Positions 34,381 to 42,389 of a stretch of DNA of 64,000 nt are shown one piece after another. Source of the DNA: PVC group bacterium (GTDB taxonomy: Bacteria; Verrucomicrobiota; Kiritimatiellia; CAIKKV01); assembly GCA_945898015.1 (NCBI GenBank), contig CAMDGM010000019.1, positions 1 to 64,000 on the forward strand, given 5' to 3'. The notes below the pieces were generated by a model that saw nothing but the letters and a program-made list of their open reading frames with translations, searched no databases and had not been told where the DNA came from. Position 1 is the stretch's first letter, and each line of letters begins with the position of its first letter. The translations under genes were made by a program, and so were the position numbers.

Positions 34381-37220
34381 AGAAACAAGTTCTCAGCGCA
34401 GCCTTGTTGGCTGCGGGCTTGATCGCAGGCTGGGCGTGTGACCATGCCGCCGGCGCGGAAGCGTCCCGTAATCTTGTCCCTTATTCAGGATTTGACACCG
34501 GCGTGTACCGCCTTTGGAGAAGTCCCTATCAATCGGGATGCGTGGTGGACAACGGCGATCTGGATTACGAGGTCGTGCATGACGGGACGTTCAGCCTGAG
34601 GCTTCGGGCCTACGAGCACGGCTACGCCAATCAGCCGCCCGGCATGGAGGCGGAAAGCGTGTTTGGGGTTGCCCTTCCAGGCGACGTCAAAACCTATACG
34701 CTTTCCGTGTGGGTCCGCTGCGACACTCCGCTGCGGTTCCGCCTCGCCTGCGGAAACGTGCAGATTGCGGAGGCGCTCCGGCCGGAAGACGGCTGGCGAC
34801 GCCTGAGCGCGACCGGCCTCCTGAAAGGCGTGCAGAAGCTGAATCTGTCCGTCCAATCCGACCGGCTTATACCGGGCGAGCTTCACGGCGGGCAGGCCTG
34901 GGTGGATTCCGTTCAATTGGAAGAAGGGGAACAAGCCTCGGTGTGGCGGCCCGCCCGGCCGGAAGCCGGCTTGGTCACGGCTCCTGCGTTCGGCATTTTC
35001 CATACGGATGAACCGGTGCGCGTGGCCTTCCGCCTGACAGCTCCGGACCCGACGCCCCGCGACGTCCGCCTGGCCGCCCGCCTTTACGGAGCCTTTGGCG
35101 AGCCCTATCTTGTTTCGGACCCGGGCGATCACGTTTTCCTCTTTCCCTCCAATCGCACCGGCATCTTTCGGCTTGAGGTGGATGTCCTCAACGGCGAGGA
35201 GCTGGGTCTTGCCGCCGCCGACCGCCGGCTGGAAATTCCTTTCTATGTGTTGCCTGCGGCCGATCCCGCGGCGTGGAATCCCATTGGCTTGTATGCGCAG
35301 ATGAGTCGCCCGATGATCGAGCAGGCTTCCCGGCTGAACCTCTTCTGGAACAACCTGCTCAGTTCCGCCGGCGAGATGGTCGAGTGGCACAAGGTCTGGC
35401 GGAATGGCGAGCTGTGGCTGGATCAATATGCCCACCGCCTCAAGTGGGCGGCGGAAAAACATCAGATGCGATTTATCGGGAATATTGGACCCAGTTCGAT
35501 GCTGGCGCGGCTGCCGCCGGATTTGCAAAGTCCAGTCCCCGTGCCTGGGAAAACCCTGAGCATCAGTCAGTCGCCATTGTCGGTGGAGCGCACGCATATC
35601 AAGCTGGATGCTTTTCGCGCGTACATGCGTGCCGCCGCGGAGGCGTATCAGCCGTATGTGAAGACGTGGCAGATCGTGGACGAGAACACCTATCCCAACA
35701 TCCCCTATCGGCGTCTCTGTGAAGAGGCGGCTCGCGCTTTACGTTCGGTGAATCCGGAAATCGACGTTCTGCCAACCTATCCCGAGCACATGGCGTATAC
35801 CTATGTGCGAGCAGGGCGCGATGCCTGCCAGGGCCTGTATGATCTTGGCCGTGCCCCGGCGAAGCCCGAAAAGGCGGTTGCCGCGGCCGAGCTGGGCGGG
35901 GCGGATTTTCCTATTTATTTCTATGATTGCAGCATCCCGTTCAACTATTTGTCCGCGACATTCAATGGCTGGGGCAAGGATGCTTGCCTGGCCCGCGAAC
36001 CCGCCGTGAACCTTGAGCAGCGCGAGGGCTATCTCTCGAATTTCACGGAACGGCTGGACGCCACGCTGTCGAGGCAGATTCATCCTCTCGGTGTCGCGGG
36101 CCCCCACGCCAAGGCCCTGTGCCTCTATCACGTGCGCATGCCCGGCGGACAGGCGAACTGCGGCACGGACGCCTGGGGTCATCCCTCGCCGCTGCTGGTC
36201 GCCTGCGGCATCTTTAACGCGTTGACGCCCGGCGGCAGCGTGGGGCCGATCGCCCTCGATGGCGTCTACGTCTATGTTTTCTCGCGAGGTCCGGGAAAGG
36301 GGCATCTTCTCGCCGTTCACACCCAAAAGGAACAGACAAACGTCACCCTGACGGCTTCCGCAGACCTGGGGCTCCGGCAGCTCGACATCTGGGGCAACGA
36401 CTGTACCCGCCTGGCTTCAAACGGAGTCCGCGTGCTCATCACGGGAGAGATGTGGAGTTATTTGACGGTGCCGGCCGGCAATCTGGTGTCCGTGAGCGCA
36501 TGGCTGGAGAACAAACTTGGCAAAACAGAATTGGCTGCTTTTACCGCGAAACGACCCGAACGTAAGCCTGACGCTTCCGGCAAGGACGGGCTGGTGCTGC
36601 ATCTGAGGAAAGAGGGCATGGAGGCCAAGCAGACGATCCCGGACACGGACGCCCTGGCGGTTGGGGACGCCGGTTTAACCGTGGCCTGCTGGATCCGGCC
36701 GTCCACGAACTCGGCCCGGTGGGCGGGATTTGCAAAGAAGGACGTAAGCGCGCCCGGTCAGACGATGGCGCCAACCGCCTTCAGGCCATTTATCGGATGG
36801 AACCTCGGCACCCTGGGAAGCGATAAACCCGTGCCTTTCGAACAGAACAGCTTCCGTTTCGATGTGCAGGGACCGGGTGGCGGAGGGCGGGTGACGGCGG
36901 GACCGATCAGCCTATACGCCGAAACCGGCAAGTGGACCCACGTGGCGGCTACGTATAACCCGGATCCGAAAGATCGCGGGCTCAGGCTATATGTCAACGG
37001 CGTGCTCGTGTCCGATACAGTTCTCGCGCAACTTCCCGCCTGGATCGATAACGATGGCCCGGTGACCCTGGGCCGCGACTTTCAACCTTTCGCCGGGACG
37101 ATCGCTCATCTTCGGATTTACAACCGGGCGCTTGGAGATCGGGAGATCACGGATCTCTTTAAAGGCGAGAAGGCGGAAGTCGATTTGGCGACGGAGCCTC
37201 CGGAGTCCTGGGCGGAGTGA
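34377..37220 (+). CDS. Large secreted protein: glycosidase-like with CBM-like and LamG-like domains
   Basis: 947 residues with a signal peptide (VLSAALLAAGLIAGWACDHAAGAE). The N-terminal 190 residues resemble a CBM_4_9-type galactose-binding fold (NLVPYSGFDTG ... AWVDSVQLEEGE). The middle (about 300-650) looks like a TIM barrel with a possible acidic motif in KTWQIVDENTYPNIP. The C-terminal 180 residues are LamG-like (LTVACWIRPSTNSARWAGFAKK ... KWTHVAATYNPD ... GLRLYVNGVLVSDT ... LRIYNRALGDREI). Translation is coupled to the upstream GH42-like gene. Probably acts on polysaccharide outside the cytoplasmic membrane; the specific linkage is unknown. Confidence 0.72.
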   Translation: MKKQVLSAALLAAGLIAGWACDHAAGAEASRNLVPYSGFDTGVYRLWRSPYQSGCVVDNGDLDYEVVHDGTFSLRLRAYEHGYANQPPGMEAESVFGVALPGDVKTYTLSVWVRCDTPLRFRLACGNVQIAEALRPEDGWRRLSATGLLKGVQKLNLSVQSDRLIPGELHGGQAWVDSVQLEEGEQASVWRPARPEAGLVTAPAFGIFHTDEPVRVAFRLTAPDPTPRDVRLAARLYGAFGEPYLVSDPGDHVFLFPSNRTGIFRLEVDVLNGEELGLAAADRRLEIPFYVLPAADPAAWNPIGLYAQMSRPMIEQASRLNLFWNNLLSSAGEMVEWHKVWRNGELWLDQYAHRLKWAAEKHQMRFIGNIGPSSMLARLPPDLQSPVPVPGKTLSISQSPLSVERTHIKLDAFRAYMRAAAEAYQPYVKTWQIVDENTYPNIPYRRLCEEAARALRSVNPEIDVLPTYPEHMAYTYVRAGRDACQGLYDLGRAPAKPEKAVAAAELGGADFPIYFYDCSIPFNYLSATFNGWGKDACLAREPAVNLEQREGYLSNFTERLDATLSRQIHPLGVAGPHAKALCLYHVRMPGGQANCGTDAWGHPSPLLVACGIFNALTPGGSVGPIALDGVYVYVFSRGPGKGHLLAVHTQKEQTNVTLTASADLGLRQLDIWGNDCTRLASNGVRVLITGEMWSYLTVPAGNLVSVSAWLENKLGKTELAAFTAKRPERKPDASGKDGLVLHLRKEGMEAKQTIPDTDALAVGDAGLTVACWIRPSTNSARWAGFAKKDVSAPGQTMAPTAFRPFIGWNLGTLGSDKPVPFEQNSFRFDVQGPGGGGRVTAGPISLYAETGKWTHVAATYNPDPKDRGLRLYVNGVLVSDTVLAQLPAWIDNDGPVTLGRDFQPFAGTIAHLRIYNRALGDREITDLFKGEKAEVDLATEPPESWAE

Positions 37221-37223
37221 CTA

Positions 37224-38384
37224 TTATTTGACGGTAATGACTGTGCCGTTTGAAGACGTTTTTACAAAAAGGATATTGTAACTAGGAAGATACAAGGGGG
37301 CGGTTGCGCCACCCAGGTTGGCGAAGCCCCCTTCCTCGACCAGCTTGCCGGCGTTCGATCCGGATGTGTAAAAACGGTTGATCATATTTTCAAAACGAGG
37401 CGAGCCGTAGTAGCCGTTGCCGACATAAAGGTAGCCGTCCACGGGCCCAATGGCTATGGATACGGGCCTCACTACGCCTTTGAGGTAAGTTATCCACTTG
37501 GCGAAAACGGCATCCGTCCCATTGGTTCCCGCCGGCGTTCCATTGGCGTTGAAACGAAGGAGGTAACTCGTGGTAACGCCATTTTGATCGCCCGCCACAT
37601 AAATTCGCCCAGCGCCGTCGATGGCGAGGGCCGTGATAATGGTGAGAGGCGAAAGGGCGCTGCTCGTAATCCAGGCGTTTGTGTCCCCCAATCCGCTGGG
37701 GCCGTAATTGCTTCCGTCAGCTGCAAAACGATAGATGTTGGTGCCGAGAAGGGCCAGGAAATTTCCCGCCGAATCCTGCACCAGATCGGTGCCGCCATTA
37801 ATGGGCGCGATGTTGGTGGGGCCGCTGAATTGGGCACCGCGGCTATATCCGAGCGAGGTGTTTGGCTGGGTGCCCGCGCTGCTGCCGTCAAGGGCGTGCC
37901 GGAACAGATAGGTTCCCGCCAACATGTCCGGCGTGTTGTTGGTGGAGACGCCGGCCATTAAGAAAATGTGGTCGGCCTTGAAGATCAAGCCCTTGACGGG
38001 ATAATAGTAAGATCCGAAACGCCAGCTGCCGCCAGCACCCGCGATGAAATCGGAGTTTGGATTGGCGCCCGTACGGTCATAACGAAATACCTTATTGTAG
38101 CTAGTAGCCGCCGTGTATCCGACGTAGATGCGGCCGTTTTGAGTTACGACGCGAGATATCGTTCCGAGGCCCGGCGTGACGACCAGACCTGTGCCGTTGT
38201 TCGTATGCATGAAATAGCCGAGGAACGAACCATCGTTTGCGCTGAATCGCGCGATGCCGCCGCTTCCGTTTGGGGCGGAGGATAGTCTGCCCGCCACCCA
38301 TAGTTCATAGGTGGCGGCCTGGACGGTTGCGGGCGCCAGCGTGCAGGCGGACAGGAATAAGACGGCGATCAGTTTTGTTTTCAC
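37224..38384 (-). CDS. Secreted beta-propeller-like protein
   Basis: 386 residues from a GTG at 38384 that has GGAAAGGA 8 bases upstream. A clear signal peptide (KTKLIAVLFLSACTLAPATVQA) is followed by repeated blade-like units such as GSGGIARFSANDGSFLGYF, NKVFRYDRTGANPN, LALLGTNIYRFAADGSN, ALAIDGAGRIYVAGDQ and SIAIGPVDGYLYVGNG, in the style of NHL/SMP-30-like six-bladed propellers. It may bind or process a glycan outside the membrane. The product of the next gene is also secreted; the two lie 22 bp apart on the same strand. Confidence 0.72.
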   Translation of the reverse strand: MKTKLIAVLFLSACTLAPATVQAATYELWVAGRLSSAPNGSGGIARFSANDGSFLGYFMHTNNGTGLVVTPGLGTISRVVTQNGRIYVGYTAATSYNKVFRYDRTGANPNSDFIAGAGGSWRFGSYYYPVKGLIFKADHIFLMAGVSTNNTPDMLAGTYLFRHALDGSSAGTQPNTSLGYSRGAQFSGPTNIAPINGGTDLVQDSAGNFLALLGTNIYRFAADGSNYGPSGLGDTNAWITSSALSPLTIITALAIDGAGRIYVAGDQNGVTTSYLLRFNANGTPAGTNGTDAVFAKWITYLKGVVRPVSIAIGPVDGYLYVGNGYYGSPRFENMINRFYTSGSNAGKLVEEGGFANLGGATAPLYLPSYNILFVKTSSNGTVITVK

Positions 38385-38406
38385 GAGTTCAGTCCTTTCC
38401 TTGTTG

Positions 38407-41400
38407 TTAATCAACCAGCCTCTTATCGGGAGCAAAGAACAGCGTTCCGAGCCCGCTGCTGTGCCCCGCCCAGCGCCAGGTTCCGGTGATCACATTCGTT
38501 CCATCATGATCGGCGTCATGCCAGATGACATCGAACCCGATTGCGTCCCCGGCCTTTTTTGGACCGCCTACCTGGGATAGCGGGAGGGCGACTTCGATAT
38601 TCCAGACGGTGTAGGGGGCGTAGTCGTTTCGCGCTTCCTCGATCGTCATGGCGGCCTGGGCGCCTTTCGCTGCTGTCCCGGAGAGTGAAACGGAATTTTC
38701 GGAAGGGTCGAGGATTAGCGTTCGCGCTTCCCCCGGCTCCCCGGGCTCCGGGCTGATCTTGATTTCCAGGCGGTCGCTATCGGTGGCCGTCCCCTTTTTG
38801 ATCAAGTCATCATCCTCGCACCGGATGGCGATATAGAGGTGGTCGGCATCATGGCCGGCGCGAATGGAGGCGCGCGCATCGACCCGGCGGATATACTTAA
38901 AATGCTCCCCGCCATCCGTAAACTGGACGGTGTTCCGGCCCAGCCGGCCCCAGGAGAAGGTGTAATACATCCAGGCCTGCGGCACCTCGCTCCACTCGGC
39001 GAGGTTGCCGTCGATCGCAGGGTGCAAGGGAGGCGCGACGGTCATCCAGCACGTGTCATACGCCGCTTGTTCTTGGCCCTGGGCGTCCGTGATCCAAACC
39101 GTATAGGTGGCGTTCTCGATGGGCGCTTTTAGTTCAATGGGCGTTTCCAGCCTTCCCCAGGTTGTTGTGCCGGCGGATAATGTTCCTATTTTCCCGTTTC
39201 TGTTTGGCAGCGTCCAGTCCGTGCGCGTCAGCATCCGGTTGGGCGGAAAGTTGGCGTCCAGTTTCAGGCCGGACAGGGTGTTTGTCGTGTTGTTATGCGC
39301 GCGGACGCCCAGGTCCACCCCGCCCTTTCCATTGGGAATGAACGCGAGCCCCATGCTGATCGACTGGGGCGCGGCCGTGATTCCTCGCACCATCGCCAGG
39401 AAGGCCTCATCCGACAGGCCTTCATTGAAGAGGAAGGCGGGCTCTTCGGTCAGATCGAACAGGATGTCCCCGTTTTCATAGTTGATGTCGCCGTGGGTGT
39501 TTCCGTACATATCGGCCACGGTTACTTTTTTCGCGGCGCCGGCGAGCCGCACATCCCGCCAGATTCGCGGCTCGGCTGGCCAGTGGATATCCTCCCCGGG
39601 AACGGCGGTGCTCCAGGTGGCCGCGTGAAGCCGCCCGTTCTGACGGAACACGAAGACAAGGGTCCGCGTGGAAGCGAGATAAACGTCCTCGACGGGCACG
39701 GCGTCGGAAAGCAGTAGCGGCAGGCAGCTGAACGTGAAGCCATGCGGTAGCGGAGTTCCGTCGTAATCCATCAAGGGGAAATCATTGTTGGCCAGGCTGT
39801 TCTGGACCCAGAGCCGGGCGGTGTAGTGGCCGATGACCTTGGCATCCTGGACGAGCGTCAGTTTCAGCATGTGCTGGGCGGTCCGCACGGCATTGGCGTA
39901 GACGGGCTCCCCGGCAGTCCCTGTTCGCCGGAACTGGGGCTCGCCCGTGGAGCCCACGCCGATGCAGTGCCACGGCACATTCCAACGGCCTTGAAGATAT
40001 CGCGCCTTCCTGGCTTCCCAGTATTCGTAAGCGTAGCAGCTGGCCCCAAATCCCGATACCGGAAGCTCCCCACCCCATTCGGCGATCAGCTCGTCGAGAT
40101 AATCGGTCATGCAGGAAAGGGATAGCTTCATCGGCTTCCCGCTGTCGCGGAATCCTTCGGCGGAGGCGCTGACGATGCGGGCGAACTCCCGAGCCGAAAA
40201 ATAGAGCTCGGTCTCGTCTTCGACGGTCCACCAGGGCTGGAGATCGCCGACGGCTTCGGCCAGCCGCTTGCAGTAGGTACGCCAGGCCTTGAGTTCCGGA
40301 ATCAGGACGGCGGTTCGCTGATCGGCGGGCTTTCCGGCCAGCATTTTCAACTGCCTCGCCACATCCCGCCGGCCGTCGCCGTAAGCCGCCCAGCCGCAAA
40401 GACCCGGATCCCGCAAGTGAGGCGGCAGCTGGCTGGGCCAGAGCGCCGGCATAACCTGCAGGCCTGACTGACGCGCCTGTTCGAGCGCGTTGCGCAACGC
40501 GTCCCACTGGTAGTCGTCCGGCGCGGGGTTCAGTTGATTTGGCCGATCCGCGTACAGTTTGCAGTAGAGCTGCCACGTGTGGCCCATCCGCTTCATCAGT
40601 TCAAAGGAAGCGGGATCGGTGTCCATGTTCGAGCCCAGCGCGTGGCGGGGCATGCCGGCTGGAATGGGCGGCAAAACCGCGTAGATCAACTCCCCTTCCG
40701 CATACGGACGCCCGGCGGCGGCATAAACGACATTGAACAGCCCTCGCCGCATCGGGCGGATTTCTATCCGCTGAGAAGCCGTTTTTCCAGCGGGGACGGT
40801 GAGGTGTATCGTCTTTTCTTCCATCAGCTGTTCGCGCACATCCACGATGCGGTAGGTGAGCGTGGCGTTCGTGATGACGTCGCTCGAGTTGTGCGCCCAG
40901 GCGATCAGCTCGGTGGGCTTGTCCGCATAGAGGATGTTCCCGGTTTGATCGGTGCTCAAAGACGCCTCGATGGCGGCTCGGGGCGCATACGGAGTGACCG
41001 CTTCGCCCTTCTCCAACTGCACCGCGTCGAGCAGGCAGGCGCCGTTGACCGCGATGACGCAAGGGCCCGCCTCGAGCGGCCCGGTGACGATGAATCGCCG
41101 CCACTCGGCCGCCGGGGTCGCCTCTGCCTGGAGGACGGGGCGTTTCTTTTCGAGCTTGGCGTCCTTTTCCTCAAATTGGCTCCGGGCTCCGATCGGGGTG
41201 ATGCGCGCCGAGACCGTCTTCGCGGCCCCGTCGAGGGCCTTGATGTATCCTGAGAACGTGAAGATTCCGCTGGCGGGAAGATCGAACACCCGGCTGAATT
41301 GCATGCCGCCTACGCCTTTGCCGGGCAGGCGGAGCGCATACTCGCCGTGGAAGGCGTCGCGCACATGGTCGGCTTCGCCGAAGAGGTGGACGTTGCCGGT

Positions 41401-42207
41401 CTTGCTGTTGTTGACGCTGGCCCAGCCGTCTCCCCCGCCCAGTTCGAAGGAGCTGTTGGGAAGGAGGTTGAGTCGGCCATCAGCTGACGCGAGGCGGATG
41501 GAATAACGTCGCGTCTCCCCCTTCATGGGCGGAGTGGGCAGGCCGCTGATGGTTCGATAGCCGGAGTCCGTTTCGGTGAGCGGTCCGGCTGGCGCCGCCC
41601 GATCGCCCAGAAGCACATACGCTCCGGCGGAGACGGGACCCGTTTTTTCGGTTAAATCGGAGGTCAGGTAGACCTGGTCAATCAGGATGGCCCGGCTATT
41701 GATTTCGTAAAGTATTCCGAATCCTTTGCCGCCCCACTGGACGGCTTCCAGCGTGATCGTGTCGGCCGGCTTGGCTAGGGTGATCCGACCCGCCGGCATC
41801 CATTGAATTTTGCTGGAACTCTTTAACCAGGGGATGTTGGTGACGGAATCGCCGAGTCCAAGGCGGATGATGGTGGGGCGATCGTTCCAGATCAGGCCGG
41901 AGCTGCTGAACAGGACTTGATAGGTGCCGGCCGGAAGCGGGGAATCAAGACGGGCGGTGAGCGTGCGCTTCGCGGCCCCCTCGTGAATGACGGTGGACGC
42001 TCCCCCGCCCGGCCCCCCCTGGATTCGGCAGCTTGTTTCCAGCGCATACCAGCCCGGCTCGTTTTCCTTGAAAAAGGGATAACGGGCTAAAGGGGCGCCG
42101 CCTTGGGTAAAGGTCTCCGGCTCCAGCAAGCGCCGCTCGGCGCCCATAAGCATTACCGCAGGAAGCAGCAGGCCGCAAAACAGGAAACGCGGGCAGATGA
42201 AATTCAT
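38407..42207 (-). CDS. Very large secreted multidomain protein with C-terminal CBM9-like domain
   Basis: 1266 residues. The signal peptide (FICPRFLFCGLLLPAVMLMG) is followed by beta-sandwich domains, one with the CBM_4_9-like element NLLPNSSFELGGGDGW, then a TIM-barrel-like centre (MDTDPASFELMKRMGHTWQLYCK, LQVMPALWPSQLPPHL, PWWTVEDETELYFSAREFA), and a C-terminal CBM9-like domain (HPAIDGNLAEWSEVP ... ADHLYIAIRCEDDD ... LEIKISPEPG ... YTVWNIEVALPLSQVG). It is probably a divergent glycosidase on the cell surface. GGAG is 8 bases upstream of the ATG at 42207. The VEDETELYF Glu/Asp cluster is a candidate active site. Confidence 0.72.
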   Translation of the reverse strand: MNFICPRFLFCGLLLPAVMLMGAERRLLEPETFTQGGAPLARYPFFKENEPGWYALETSCRIQGGPGGGASTVIHEGAAKRTLTARLDSPLPAGTYQVLFSSSGLIWNDRPTIIRLGLGDSVTNIPWLKSSSKIQWMPAGRITLAKPADTITLEAVQWGGKGFGILYEINSRAILIDQVYLTSDLTEKTGPVSAGAYVLLGDRAAPAGPLTETDSGYRTISGLPTPPMKGETRRYSIRLASADGRLNLLPNSSFELGGGDGWASVNNSKTGNVHLFGEADHVRDAFHGEYALRLPGKGVGGMQFSRVFDLPASGIFTFSGYIKALDGAAKTVSARITPIGARSQFEEKDAKLEKKRPVLQAEATPAAEWRRFIVTGPLEAGPCVIAVNGACLLDAVQLEKGEAVTPYAPRAAIEASLSTDQTGNILYADKPTELIAWAHNSSDVITNATLTYRIVDVREQLMEEKTIHLTVPAGKTASQRIEIRPMRRGLFNVVYAAAGRPYAEGELIYAVLPPIPAGMPRHALGSNMDTDPASFELMKRMGHTWQLYCKLYADRPNQLNPAPDDYQWDALRNALEQARQSGLQVMPALWPSQLPPHLRDPGLCGWAAYGDGRRDVARQLKMLAGKPADQRTAVLIPELKAWRTYCKRLAEAVGDLQPWWTVEDETELYFSAREFARIVSASAEGFRDSGKPMKLSLSCMTDYLDELIAEWGGELPVSGFGASCYAYEYWEARKARYLQGRWNVPWHCIGVGSTGEPQFRRTGTAGEPVYANAVRTAQHMLKLTLVQDAKVIGHYTARLWVQNSLANNDFPLMDYDGTPLPHGFTFSCLPLLLSDAVPVEDVYLASTRTLVFVFRQNGRLHAATWSTAVPGEDIHWPAEPRIWRDVRLAGAAKKVTVADMYGNTHGDINYENGDILFDLTEEPAFLFNEGLSDEAFLAMVRGITAAPQSISMGLAFIPNGKGGVDLGVRAHNNTTNTLSGLKLDANFPPNRMLTRTDWTLPNRNGKIGTLSAGTTTWGRLETPIELKAPIENATYTVWITDAQGQEQAAYDTCWMTVAPPLHPAIDGNLAEWSEVPQAWMYYTFSWGRLGRNTVQFTDGGEHFKYIRRVDARASIRAGHDADHLYIAIRCEDDDLIKKGTATDSDRLEIKISPEPGEPGEARTLILDPSENSVSLSGTAAKGAQAAMTIEEARNDYAPYTVWNIEVALPLSQVGGPKKAGDAIGFDVIWHDADHDGTNVITGTWRWAGHSSGLGTLFFAPDKRLVD

Positions 42208-42389
42208 CAGCTTTTCTCCACTTGCCAGGTACAATACCAATTTTTTAAAATAAAAGGCAAACGTAATTATTTATCCATATTTTCTATATATCATGGGCGT
42301 ATAATTATTAAATCGCCCTTGTAATGGTTCTCATTGGTTTGATACCATTTAACAGATTCGAAGGGGTGGATAAATCCAGAAAGGCGTGG
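42208..42389. promoter_or_regulatory. AT-rich divergent promoter region
   Basis: 182 bp between divergent glycan genes, distinctly AT-rich around 42236-42315. It has a perfect TATAAT at 42300-42305 pointing rightward and two similar AATTATT stretches (near 42264 and 42303). No good -35 is paired with the TATAAT. A regulator-binding site is plausible. Confidence 0.4.
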
